Source of the DNA: Geosiphon pyriformis
Taxonomy: Eukaryota > Glomeromycota > Glomeromycetes > Archaeosporales > Geosiphonaceae
Assembly: GCA_016748015.1 (NCBI GenBank)
Contig: JAAOMT010000073.1
Location: 88,177-152,176, forward strand
Reading direction: 5' to 3'
Length of the DNA: 64,000 nt
Shown: positions 1 to 9,991 of the stretch, in pieces
Numbering within the stretch: position 1 is the first letter of the stretch
Layout: each line of letters opens with the position of its first letter
Made by a program: the position numbers and the translations under genes
The notes under the pieces: model-generated
Databases searched by the model: none
The model's input: only the letters and a program-made list of their open reading frames with translations
Told to the model about the DNA's origin: nothing

Positions 1-1
1 A

Positions 2-352
2 CTGGAACTTACAACAGCAAACCTCACAAAAGAAGCTATTCAGAAACAACTCCACAATGAATTCAAGACAACAGCTGGATTAACAAACAGTCGCTACAGG
101 CTTAGAGCCGCCCTTAGACTTTATGACCTATTCCACACCTGTGAAAATGTACTACAAAACCCAATTTTTCAACCCTTGAAGATTCAATACATTGGAAAGT
201 TCACAGAACTGAAATTTCAACAATTTTCAGACCAAATTTCTTCAATAATTTTGGATTATTATCTGGAAATAACAGACAGTACTTGGACTTTGACGGAGCT
301 CAGTCTTGAGGAGGAGGTTATGTTACCAGACGAAATTAGAGATATTATTTAG
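2..352 (+). pseudogene. C-terminal part of the extra ORF (ORF3) of a family A gypsy element, cut by the window edge
   Basis: An open frame of 116 codons runs in from the window edge and stops with TAG at 350-352. The last 10-11 codons lie inside the LTR that starts at 321. The protein matches the minus-strand ORF that ends near 18485 (shared segments such as LKIQYIGK and TELKFQQFS), so it is the C-terminus of the protein encoded after integrase in family A elements. This copy has no internal stop in the visible part, unlike the copy at 18485-19192. I see no membrane segment and no known domain. The function is unknown. The rest of the element lies left of the window, so whether the whole element is intact cannot be judged. 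Confidence 0.75.
308..320 (+). other. Polypurine tract of the left-edge family A element
   Basis: GAGGAGGAGGTTA directly precedes the TGTTACC that starts the LTR at 321. It is the expected primer site for plus-strand DNA synthesis. The equivalent GAGGAGGAGATTA is found at 18505-18517 in the second family A element. Confidence 0.75.
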
Positions 353-538
353 CATGAAATTATCTTATAATTCCTATCATTAATTAGCATATATTATCAT
401 TTCAAATGATCACATATTACATTAGCAAAAATGTCCGAAATTATCATTTAATTAATAACTCAAATTGTACACAACACAAATGTAATCTAATTGCAATGAT
501 CAATCATGCAATACCCTGAACTATGTAACATTCAGAAG

Positions 539-648
539 TTCGCTGAAATTTGTAGAAATTCGCCGAAATAATTGATAGTTCACCGAAATATCTAATAGTT
601 CACCGAAATAACTTGTAGTTTGCCGAAATGTATCTTTAGTTCAGTGAA
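539..648 (+). promoter_or_regulatory. Six phased TTCNNNGAA motifs in the U3 region of LTR copy 1
   Basis: Copies of TTC-N3-GAA start at 539, 559, 579, 599, 619 (TTT instead of TTC) and 640, a spacing of 20-21 bp, or about two helical turns. The array lies about 55-160 bp upstream of the TATA box at 701. It is kept in the other LTR copies (about 18187-18297 and 21795-21906), so it looks like an upstream activating or silencing site array for the element. The cognate factor is unknown. Confidence 0.65.
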
Positions 649-700
649 ATTGTAGAAAATAGCAAAGTTCAAGTTTATAGAATAGTGTTACAACAAGTTG

Positions 701-708
701 TATAAAAG
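701..708 (+). promoter_or_regulatory. TATA box of LTR copy 1
   Basis: TATAAAAG lies in the middle of the LTR, 53 bp past the motif array. The same site is present in the other family A LTRs on the opposite strand (for example as CTTTTATA near 21735). It divides U3 from R/U5 and predicts a transcription start around 730. Confidence 0.65.
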
Positions 709-854
709 AAGAGCTTCTCTTTTCGAGAAAATGTATCTTACTTTAGATTTATCTCTTAAAAACCATTCCTATACACACAAAAAGAAATAAATATCAAATA
801 ATTCGAGAAACCAAATTCTTTAATTATTGTACTTGGAAAATCTCCAAAACCCAA

Positions 855-900
855 CTAACATTTCGAAATTGATTAGCTACCAATTTCAGTAAACTGTTAG
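855..900 (+). other. Conserved stem-loop in R/U5 of family A LTR
   Basis: Outer arms CTAACA (855-860) and TGTTAG (895-900) and inner arms GAAATTG (865-871) and CAATTTC (881-887) form a two-step stem around a nine-base loop. The same arms occur in the copies near 17930, 21550 and 27730. It would lie in the leader of the element RNA. Confidence 0.5.
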
Positions 901-1512
901 TGACTCCAGGCCTGGATAGAAAACGTTCCCTTGATAAAATCCTATTTCTTTTACACTTCTTTTATTTTTCTTTCTTTTCTTATTACAATCATTAAGGTAG
1001 CCTACAGATGAGATTTCTGTAGAAAAGTTGACTTTCACAGCAAAGTAACTACACATTTTTTAGTAAGCTTCCAGACGAGCAATTCCTGGGAAAGAGTTGA
1101 CATTTACTACAACGTAACTACATAAAGCAACTGGCATGGAATTGGCCATTCCACTTATAAGCCCAGCAAGTTCAAATTATAGGAGATAATTTGAAGATAA
1201 ATTCAGTTACTGGAGGTTCAACCACATCCAGAAAATGTGAATTCACAGCAAATAAGTATCAACAACATTACAGAAAAGAGACCAAAAACCTCTGGTAACA
1301 CCACCCAAAGACAAATTACTCTCAGAGAAAATGCGCACCATACCAGCCAGAAAATTATTCAGAGAGTTGACCTTGACACAAACCAGATATTGCAATAGAT
1401 AAAGTGGATGCCAGCAAAGAACCTGAAGATTATGTAACCAGTGAAAGAATAAATGACCCAAAATACCAATAGAGTTCATGAAAAAAATAACCAAACCTGA
1501 CTTATTCTTAGC

Positions 1513-2844
1513 CTAAATCTGCTCAAAAGTCTTCAAACCATACAAAGAAGAATGATAAATTGCATTACTAGGGAAGTCATGTGGCAGGCCAGACTTAGAT
1601 TTCAAGCCCTTAGAAATCAAAGTGTCCCACTTCTTACAAGCACTAACAGGAACATAACTGAATTGTGTTCTATAACCAATGATAGGAAAGAAGACTGCTG
1701 AAACCAAATACAAAAACTGCTTATCAGATACTGCCTTTTTGAGGACCAGATTAGCAAAAAACTGGACATCAGAATGTGCTTTGGCCAAGCTAGATTTGGA
1801 AAGACCCTCAGTCAACAGATAGATCTCTAAATAGCAATACAATTTTTCTCTTTTGGCAATAAAAATAAGTGATCTGCTGATCAACAGGGAAGGATCTGCA
1901 ATCTTACAATTGATGAGAATGGCCACAGTCTTATCATTATTAATTGAAATATTATTGATATTAAAAAATTCACTAGCAATGTTGAGAATATGCTGTGTAG
2001 TACTTCAACTACTGCCAACCCATATAGTATCATCAACAAAGGCACCTACAGCAAAAAAAAAGAAGAGACCAGCCCAAGATTTGGCATGACCACATCCAGA
2101 AATAAAGTAAAAATTCAACCTATATTCACACCCATCTATCTGTCTTTTGACCTTACACAGAAGAAGATCATAAAATATGCACCAAAGAAGTGGCAAAAAC
2201 ATCTCCCCCTGCTCCAAGCCATCATGCACTCTGTATTTATCTGTTAAACCAAAATCTGTCATAACCCTATTAATACAATCATTATGAATACCACCAAAAA
2301 ACTTAATGAACCTGTTATACATCTTTATCCTAATCAAACTGTTTTGAAGATGCTCTTACCCAACAGAATCATAAGTCTTTCACATGTTCTGCAAGACCAA
2401 CCAGAGTTCATAACTCTTTTCTAAAGCATTTTCAACCACTAAACCAATGGCAAAAATGGGTGACTGTGTCATTGTATCCCTTAGGACTAAAAAATTGTTT
2501 TCATGCAAAACATCAAAAGTACTATATGCCAATGAGATTCTATTCAAGAAAATTTTGGAAAGAATTTTGCAGGCAGTTTTAATCAAGGCAATAGGTCGAG
2601 TGTTCATGAAAACTCCATCCCATTCATATAGCTTAGGAATCATCAAGATCCAAGCTTCTTTTCAAGTACTGGGTACTGATTTGCAGATCAAACAAAAATT
2701 CAAAAGCACCAAAAGCATATCCAAAACTGATTTATCACAATGTTTCCAGAGTTTATTCGAAATCCCAAAGAGACCAGCAGTTTTACCCTCAGAAAGATTA
2801 GAAACCACACCAAGCAACTCATCAACACCAACAGGACACATCAA
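1513..2844 (-). pseudogene. LINE reverse transcriptase domain, broken
   Basis: Pieces at 2844-2662, 2646-2380, 2337-2005 and 1926-1513 are successive parts of one reverse transcriptase. They show the conserved RPIALI, GLEQGE-x-PLLW and FVDD blocks in order. The FVDD catalytic aspartates are retained near 2030. Frames are separated by stops and small shifts, so no active enzyme is made. Confidence 0.88.
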
Positions 2845-2895
2845 GCCAGAAAAAGCATCATTGAAAACATACTTCAGAGGCTGGTATTGGCAAGA

Positions 2896-3513
2896 TCATT
2901 TATCTGAAATGTCAGGCATCACCCTGCACTTCCTGGTCCAATCTTTCATAATTCTATTTACCCTAGATTTAACTAGGCTTGGCTCCAATACTAATTCATC
3001 ACCTACTACCAGATAATTCAGTATCATTTTGCAAAAGGGGTGCTCCAAAACATTCCTAATGGTGTGATTCTTATCTGATTCAAAACTTTCCATTTTCTTA
3101 TTAATAGCCATCTTGATACATGTTTCCTCAGCATGCCTGGATTCCAGCAGCTTAGAAGAGCAGTAAGATTTTCTTACCTTAGCCAGAGCCGAGCAAATCA
3201 TGTTGAAATTGGAACCTAAAAGAAATAAAGACTTTACTACTGATGCACTATTAGCATCAAGCACATACCACATATCCAATAATGAAGCAAATTTTACACT
3301 AGAGACCAAGTGAGAAGCCTTAACCAGTTTAGACATCAGCAACTCCAGTTTATGAAACCTTGAAAAATCTCTGATAAAAATCCCATCAAAATCTTTGAAC
3401 CATTTCTTCCTAAATATTTCATGTGCTGAAAGAGTCATTATCTTGTGCAAAACATTCCACATGACATCTAAATCCGAGAGTTGTACAGCAGTAGTGAACT
3501 CATTGGCAAACAT
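2896..3513 (-). pseudogene. LINE linker between endonuclease and reverse transcriptase
   Basis: An open stretch of 205 codons rich in charged and leucine residues connects the endonuclease to the fingers of the reverse transcriptase. It corresponds to the linker of the LINE ORF2 protein and has no catalytic motif of its own. Confidence 0.7.
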
Positions 3514-3549
3514 TCTAGTATTGGCTGAAGTGGCATCTTTAAAATTTTT

Positions 3550-4257
3550 CTATTTACTGTTGTCAGCACTCCTGAAATCAAACTTCCAACAATTTTTATT
3601 AGCCTGTCTATAAAGGGAGTTTAACTGAGTATCCAGCAGACTGCCCAGGCTGACAGAAACAGAAACTATCCAATGATCAGTGTTGAAATGTTTGCTCACA
3701 TCCATAACATTGCAATTCACTACTGCATTGACTAAATTAGACAAAACTAGCACAAAACCAATTGTTTTTTTTACACCCCTCAAATTTTTTCACATAAGAC
3801 TTTTTACTACTGGGCTACTTGACAAAGAGTTGACCAGCCCCAAGTCTAGACAGCTTTTAAAACTTGTATTCTTATGCAAACCGTTCTCATTGAAATCACC
3901 ACCCAAAACAACAAAAGAAGATTTATTAACAGTCTTAGCAATGAAAGAGTTGATTTCACCAGCCTAAGAAAACCAAGCCACCGAAAAAGCACCAGCATAA
4001 AGCCCCAAAATAGACACAGAAAGTTTATTCTTGAAAAGCAACTTAATAGACAGAAGCTGACCAGGCACCTCAGAAACTTTGTACACATGTCTCACCAAAA
4101 AAATGTCCATGACAATCACAACGCCAGAGCCTATATAACCAGAATCTAATCCAGAGGTAAACACTCGAAAACCATCAAACTTATTCATGATCCATGAGTG
4201 AATTTTATTCTTTAACTTGATCTCAGTAACAATAGAAATCAAATTGTTCGACTCTTT
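3550..4257 (-). pseudogene. LINE endonuclease (EEP) domain, broken
   Basis: This domain nicks target DNA to prime LINE reverse transcription. Frame pieces run 4257-3964, about 3964-3790 and 3783-3550. The catalytic GDFN block is intact near 3890. The expected TIDFVL motif reads TIGFVL near 3760, so one metal-binding aspartate is lost. The N-terminal strand of the domain sits at 14443-14549, 10 kb away, because of the family B insertion. Confidence 0.85.
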
Positions 4258-4332
4258 ATGCTGTTACTCATAGAAATATAGGAAATATAGTAGCATAATT
4301 ATTAGTTAATCAGAAGTAGATATAGTAAATGT

Positions 4333-4466
4333 GAAATTCCAGGATTCCTCTTAGGAATTGCAGGATTCCAGAAATTACAGAATTCTCACACAAGGAATTG
4401 TAGAATTTTAGAATTCCAGGATTCCTCTCAAAAGAATTGCAGGATTCCAGGAATTCCAAGATTCCT
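4333..4466 (+). promoter_or_regulatory. Repeated GGATTCC/GAATTCC words upstream of the TATA box in LTR B
   Basis: AGGATTCC-like words recur at about 4341, 4362, 4379, 4401, 4418, 4441 and 4458, an irregular spacing of about 17-23 bp, just upstream of TATATATAG at 4505. The same arrangement is seen in the 3' LTR at about 13634-13767. This resembles the layout of the motif array in family A, but the motif is different. Confidence 0.5.
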
Positions 4467-4504
4467 ATCGTGAAGAATTAAGAAATTGAGAAATCTCAAT
4501 TATG

Positions 4505-4513
4505 TATATATAG
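4505..4513 (+). promoter_or_regulatory. TATA box of LTR B
   Basis: TATATATAG within the 5' LTR; repeated at 13806-13814 in the 3' LTR. Transcription of the element would start shortly downstream. Confidence 0.5.
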
Positions 4514-5143
4514 CAATAGCATTAGAAGCTGAAAAGACAGACCTCTCAGTTTAGATTTGACCTAAGCAATCTTACAGTTCCCAATTATCAAATAAATAAT
4601 TATTTTATATCTCAATCCACTCTCTACTATCAACACTTTATGTTGATAGTAATTGATACTTAACCATACTAGAACAATAGCTCTTAATCATGGCTATTGA
4701 TGGGATACTAACTTACCAAATTGTCTTGGCTTATTTTCTTTATTTCATTTTCTTTTCTTTCTTTCTTTTTTTTTCTTTTTTTGTGTTGTTTTGTTGTTGT
4801 ATACTAATTAATTAAGGATTAAAAGTGCTGAGTTATTGACATCATGGATAGCCTGGTAAAAAACCCAGAAATAAGGGTAGAATTTTATATATTATCAGAT
4901 AGCTTACCAGAAGGGCATGACTGTTAGACTAAATCCGGCCTTCACACTGAGAAAAAAATTGGACAGAATTGTAATTCCAAAGACTATTACAAATACTGTT
5001 AAATCTCTGTTTATTATACAAAGAACTTCATCAAAACCTTCAGATACAACACTTTCAGAATATCATTGATAGAAATAGCTTTTGAGCACCAAGTTACAGA
5101 TTTGTTATTTGTCTTGAGACTTCAAAGATTCAATTGTAACATT

Positions 5144-5160
5144 TGGTGCTCCCTGTGAGG
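5144..5160 (+). other. Primer binding site of family B element
   Basis: TGGTGCTCCCTGTGAGG begins two bases after the end of the 5' LTR. The TGG start matches the CCA end of a tRNA. Family A has TGGTGCTTTCCC at the same place, so the first seven bases are shared. I cannot name the tRNA. Confidence 0.7.
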
Positions 5161-6980
5161 TATAATCCTACAAAGAACCAGCACCAACAAACACCATCCA
5201 AAAGTGGCAGAATCAGAAAATATAGGAGCAAACCATTTAGGATTTGCAAAATTTTTATTTCAACACTATTGTTAATACCTGAGATTAAACCACAATCACA
5301 TATCTGCCGAATCAGTCAATTTCTATGTCAACAAAAAGATTTCCTCTTTGTTAGAAACACCAATAAATACTGAATCAGCAAAGGAAACTTTCTATAGAGA
5401 ATTAATTCAAAACACCAACCTACCAACAAATCATAATTTCGCATCCATCATCACTAAAATCAACAAAGAAATTGAACATCACACTTAACAAAGATATCTA
5501 ATTACATATGCTAGTAAAGGCAAAGGAAAACTACAAACACCAGCAGTAATATCCAGAAAAATACAACCATCTACTTGGAAGAAAAACAGAATTGAATTCC
5601 CAAGCAACTCATCCTACCACTATACACCCGGAAGCGCCATCAACATATCATCAACAGATGTGTTCCCATCAACTGTGACATCAACATTTAGACAATTCTC
5701 ATTCCAAAGTAAACAAAAGAAAACAGAATTATTAGGACCATATGGCAAATACTTTGAAGGATTTAATTTACGATCACCAATGCCATCAGAAATTCGATCA
5801 CTGCCACCTCAACCAGACTTTGGAACTGCTACTCCATAGAAATTATCTGAAAAAGAAGAAGAAGAAGAATCAGAAGAAGAATCAGAAGATCAAGAATTTA
5901 CTTACCAAAACCCAATCACTGAAAACCCGAAAGTTGAAACACCGAATCTTCAAATCCAGCAAAATTTAAATCTAGAAAATTTGGAAATCAAAACTCTGAA
6001 TTATTAAAGGCAGAACAATCCAAACCCCGAATTAATTAATCAACAAAACTTACCTCTGGTAATTGTCATCAATCAACCACTGATTAATCCAATAGCCGAA
6101 CCCATACAGCTGCCACTTCAACTACCACCCCAACAACCAGCACCACAACAACCACTTTAACAGCCACCACAACCACCCAACTTAGATCCAATGGTCTATG
6201 CATCAATCACAAAACTTGACAATTTTACTGGCAAAGAGGATGACACTCAAGTATGGCTAAATGATGTAGAAAAAGCTATTGCAGCCAACAGATGGAATGA
6301 TGTCTGAGCCATGCAAGCCATTTCCTACTTTCTCAAGGATACCGCCAATTCATGGTACCAGAGCTTGATTAATAAACCACAAGATTTCAATGCCTTCAAA
6401 GTGGAATTCCTAAGATACTTCAGCAACAATAACAGCATCAATTGCCTAGTCAACATATTCACCACCATAAAACAAGGAGAAACTGAAGCAGTCACCACTT
6501 ACCTGGAATACTTCTATCGAAATCTGCACCAAATTCAAGCAATTGATGCCAATTATTTCACAGCATCACAGATCCTCAACCAGTTTATCCATGGCCTGTG
6601 CAGTAGCATCTTGTAACATATACATCTATTGCATCCAGGCACACTTCAAGATGCAGTCACATGCACCAGAGATTTTGAATCCACTGAGTCAGAGGCCAAC
6701 CACGCCCAAGTCATCAATCTAGTAATGAATAGATCATCTGAATTGGATTCCAAATTGGAGAAGTTCAGTGAATCAATTAATAAGAGATTGGAAGGATACT
6801 TAGTTGACAATCATGTCATTTATCAGCCTCCACAATGATGCAATTATTAAGAAAACTCTAATTGTGGCCAAAATCAACCACATTCATCTTTATCAACCAA
6901 TCAACAGTGGCAACAGAAAATGCGTATCTGCCACTATTGTGGTAAACAAAAACATATTCAACTCGACTGCCGTTAGTGTT
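5144..6980 (+). pseudogene. Gag region of family B element with CCHC zinc knuckle
   Basis: The frame starts at the primer site and codes for a polar, acidic and proline/glutamine-rich N-terminal part, then a Gag capsid-like domain (about 6182-6838; segments AISYFLKDTANSWYQ and FLRYFSNNN) and a CCHC knuckle, CHYCGKQKHIQLDC, at about 6929-6970. The knuckle binds element RNA. In-frame stops occur near 5488, 5836, 6004, 6157, 6305, 6614, 6836 and 6974. No clear ATG start precedes the Gag core, as in family A. Confidence 0.85.
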
Positions 6981-7587
6981 TAAATAACCAATAATTGGGA
7001 AATCAATATCAAAAACCCGATCACCAGTTCTCAACTCTAAATCATCAATCAAACTCAACACAATATTAAACCACTTACCTACCAATAACGCAGCAACCAA
7101 TCTATCAACCACCAGTATATTAACCACCAGTTTATCAAAACCCAACAATTTATTTACTGCAGCCACAAGTAATTTATTAGCCATCTCAAGTGATCTATCA
7201 ACCCCAACCAATTCAAACACTGCCCCAAAACTCAGCTACTATGACATCAGGAAACCCAAGACTTAGAATTACTCAAAACTGGAGATTGGCAATGGTAGTT
7301 CACCAACTGATCCCCAGTTCATCAAACCAGCAAATAGAATCTCGGCAGTAGAATTCGGGTACCAGTACCACCCAAAACCCGAATTCTCAACACTATTTAA
7401 GTCTCCTGGTCACTCCAGAAGACACCACATCCAGCAACTTGGAATCCGACCAACAGACAACACTTACCAATAACATCCCACCAGCAACTGTTACCAATAA
7501 TGGATCATTAGCAGCCATCTTCCCTTTTGAACTTGAGAAGCCATTCTAATTACTGCTATTTAGTGGAGCTGCCCTCGAAGAGAAACC

Positions 7588-7935
7588 CATCACAGCAATG
7601 TACACTGATGCAAAAATAGATGGACACCCTATCAAATTTATCCTTAATAGTGGTTCAGCAGGTAGCATTATCACTAAGCAACTCATGAATCAATTAGGTT
7701 GCCAAGTTGATTAAACTGCCAGCGCTAGAATTATCACTGCAGATGGCACCATGAGAATGTCTATTGGTGAAATTAATGACTTCCCAATTGAAGTTAATGG
7801 CATCATCACCCCCATTAAGGTCTTGGTAATGGAAGCAACTTAGTACTAAGCACTAGTTAGTAATGATTGGCTAGTCAAAACCAATGCTGTGCTCGACTGG
7901 ACCACGCAAAAACTCCAGCTCAGTCGGAATGGATA
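7588..7935 (+). pseudogene. Retropepsin (aspartic protease) of family B element
   Basis: Reads YTDAKIDGHPIKFIL followed by NSGSAGSI, where active retropepsins have DSG or DTG. The catalytic aspartate is therefore asparagine (GAT to AAT). A later ITADG and NDWL block follow the family pattern. Stops occur at about 7713, 7842 and 7848. This protease would cut the single Gag-Pol precursor. Confidence 0.82.
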
Positions 7936-8349
7936 ACACACATGAGTACCAGCCATGTGTGGTCATTTCAAGACCACCAACTTATCAGCACCACTAATTG
8001 ACTTTAAAGAAAAGACAAAACCTACCTGGGAAGCCTACCAAGTTTTGTGGACTGACCCAGACCACAACAAACTGCTGTTGATACTTTCATGAAACAACAA
8101 CCCCAAGGGAAAGCAAAAAAAGAAACTGACCTGGGAGACAAATGATTTGACTTGGACTGATAACAAACAGGAAGAACCATCGAGTTGGGAGTGGAAAGAA
8201 AAAAAGGGAAAAGGGAAAGAGAGGGAGGAAAAAAACACTCAAGCCAACAACATTTATATCCCATACACCTACAGTCAACAACAATCATCAACTTATTGCT
8301 GACCCAAACTGATATGCGTTGATTACAGCAAAAAATTGTTATCAATGGA

Positions 8350-9168
8350 TGCATGCTGTGGTGATGATGAAGAATATCAGATGGCAACCAAGTTTTATTG
8401 CTGCACATGCCTTGTCAAACATTTTGGAAGACCAAAACGAGTGGGAAAATAGGATAATACACCATGTCTAGCCTGTGAAAAAACTCTTCTCAACAAAGGA
8501 ATGTGGAACGACATTTCTGGGAGAAGAGGAATATGCGACGTTTCCTGCCAATACATGATCCTCATTAGCGACTGGGTCGAGAAAAAGACACCAATAGAAG
8601 CCGCTTGGAGAAGAGCTGTACAGCAATTGGACAGTTGTCCACACAACAACAATAAATTATGGCGAATGGCAATCACCAAAATTAAAGGCGCATTGCCAGA
8701 AGAAATCAGGACAATTAAAAACAACCCACCAGAACCCATTGAGCTTGACTGGGACGTAGAGCCAGTCATAAATTTTCTGAAACCAGAAGAGTTCCATGAG
8801 CACTACCAAAACTTGGCACCTACTAGAAAGGAGCAAGAACAATGGCTAGCACAGTTGAATACAAGACTGTGTTGCCATTGTTTAATTCCCAGTGACTTTG
8901 AATATTGTGACAATTGTGATCTTATTTACAATCCACTACCAGGCATAATCTACACAATCCCTGAAGAAGAAGAACTAATCAACAGCTGTGCATTGAAGTC
9001 GGAATCACTGTTTGATCCTGATTCAAACTCTGACAACAATGACGATGAGAATAATGGTTTCAGCTCCATTCAAAATGGCAATGACTTCAACTCAGATTCA
9101 AACCCCAATTCAAACCGCAAACAATATATTGCACTTCCTGATCTCTCCAAAGAACAAGAGCTCAAATG
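8350..9168 (+). pseudogene. Cysteine-rich module between protease and dUTPase (family B)
   Basis: An 820-bp stretch in the Gag-Pol frame. It includes a C-x2-C pair (CLACEK near 8470), C-x3-C (CDVSC near 8535), and the pairs CCHC and CDNC about 14 residues apart near 8870-8920, followed by an acidic, asparagine/serine-rich linker to dUTPase. The cysteine pairs suggest zinc binding. An equivalent region lies between protease and dUTPase in family A (about 24140-24860, minus). It is not part of standard Ty3/gypsy polyproteins as I know them. TAG near 8452 and TGA at 9166-9168 break it. The role is unknown. Confidence 0.7.
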
Positions 9169-9193
9169 ATTTAGTCATAATGGTGAAAGTATC

Positions 9194-9685
9194 ATGCCAG
9201 AATGCACGCATGATATGGATGCAGGGTTTGATTTAAGATATTTAGGAAAAGATGTCATCAAATTGAAACCAAACGCGCAAATATGCATTGATTTAAAAAT
9301 AGCTCTAGAGATTCCAGCAACAACCATGATTCTTTTAGCATCTAGGAGTAGTTTAGCAAAGAAGGGGATTAATATTAGAAGGGGAATAATAGATGCAGAA
9401 TATACAGGAAATATCAGCACCATGCTACAAAATAACTTAAAAAAGACCTATACAATTGAGCCAAATAAAAAGATAGCACAGACCATATTTCTGCCATTAG
9501 TCAAAATAGCCAGCTTAGTGGAAGTGGGAACAAGGGAGGAATTGGAAATAACAGCAAGAGAGATACAAGGATTTGGGTCAATGGGTAGAATAGAGATACC
9601 AATTAATATGATAGAGGAAGAAATTGTTGGCCAAAGAGAAATTATCTTAATCAGTCAAGCTATTTCCATTCCACTATATAGCTAG
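9194..9685 (+). pseudogene. dUTPase domain of family B Gag-Pol
   Basis: dUTPase hydrolyses dUTP to dUMP and keeps uracil out of new DNA. The five trimeric dUTPase motifs are visible in order: AGFDLR (1), RSSLAKKGI (2), GIIDAEYTGNI (3), AQTIFLPL (4) and GFGSMGR (5). The frame is open for 163 codons, with a stop 26 bases upstream (TGA for TGG) and TAG at the end. It sits between the cysteine-rich module and reverse transcriptase, a position not usual for fungal gypsy elements. The ATG at 9194 is internal; the domain was made as part of the polyprotein. Confidence 0.88.
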
Positions 9686-9991
9686 TACATACTAGCAATA
9701 GAAAAGAAAAAAAAGGAACAAGAACAGATTTTTGAAGCTGAAGCAAACCTTTGTGAATCAGGAGAGATTGGACTGATCAATCTCCACATACCAACCAAAA
9801 GCTATAGCCACATAAAAATTCCCATTTACAACAACACTGGCAAAGTCATCAACATACCAAAAGAAACTACCATTAGATATTTAACCACAGAAATAGAAGA
9901 CCAACCACCAAACCCCATTCTGGACTTTCCACAACTTTGTAAATATGTCAACATCACATCACAAACAATTTATGAACAGAACAAATGTTAT

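Larger units (their letters stand above)
321..1300 (+). repeat. 3' LTR of a family A gypsy element (copy 1)
   Basis: This 980-bp repeat begins TGTTACC and ends GGTAACA. It has the 5'-TG...CA-3' ends of an LTR and is collinear, in reverse orientation, with the copies at 14550-15493, 17527-18504, 21142-22114 and 27320-28297. It carries the 20-bp-phased motif array at 539-648, a TATA box at 701-708, a hairpin at 855-900 and an inverted-repeat module at its 3' end. The next four bases (CCAC, 1301-1304) should be the right target duplication; the left partner is outside the window. Confidence 0.92.
1301..4261 (-). pseudogene. LINE (non-LTR retrotransposon): endonuclease and reverse transcriptase part, 3' truncated by a family A insertion
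   Basis: Read on the minus strand from 4261 to 1301, this piece encodes an apurinic-type endonuclease (EEP fold) followed by a reverse transcriptase. Visible endonuclease motifs are IVTEIKLK at the start, GGDFNENG near 3890 and NTDHW near 3700. Reverse transcriptase segments are NTRPIALI near 2600, GLEQGE near 2240 and the catalytic block AFVDDTIW at about 2020. Several frames and stops interrupt it, for example TAG for CAG near 3966. The frame resumes at 14443-14549 on the far side of the family B insertion, where the codons for ...ICWH join HKESNN across the ATGC duplication. The 3' end lies beyond the LTR that begins at 1300. The element is inactive. Confidence 0.9.
4262..5141 (+). repeat. 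5' LTR of family B element
   Basis: Begins TGTTAC and ends TAACA; 880 bp, aligned along its length to 13563-14442. It contains an array of GGATTCC/GAATTCC-type words at 4333-4466, a TATA box at 4505-4513 (TATATATAG) and a pyrimidine-rich stretch near 4740-4785. Differences from the 3' copy that I checked by eye are mostly transitions. Confidence 0.94.

Noticed and set aside
539-648. Reading the LTR array as heat-shock elements
   Set aside because: Heat-shock elements need GAA and TTC units separated by 2 bp. Here the gap is 3 bp and units repeat at 20-21 bp.
8022-8408. Minus-strand ORFs in the family B element (up to 128 codons)
   Set aside because: They lie opposite the Gag-Pol frame, which has recognisable domains. 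Their F/S/L-rich products reflect the A-rich plus strand.
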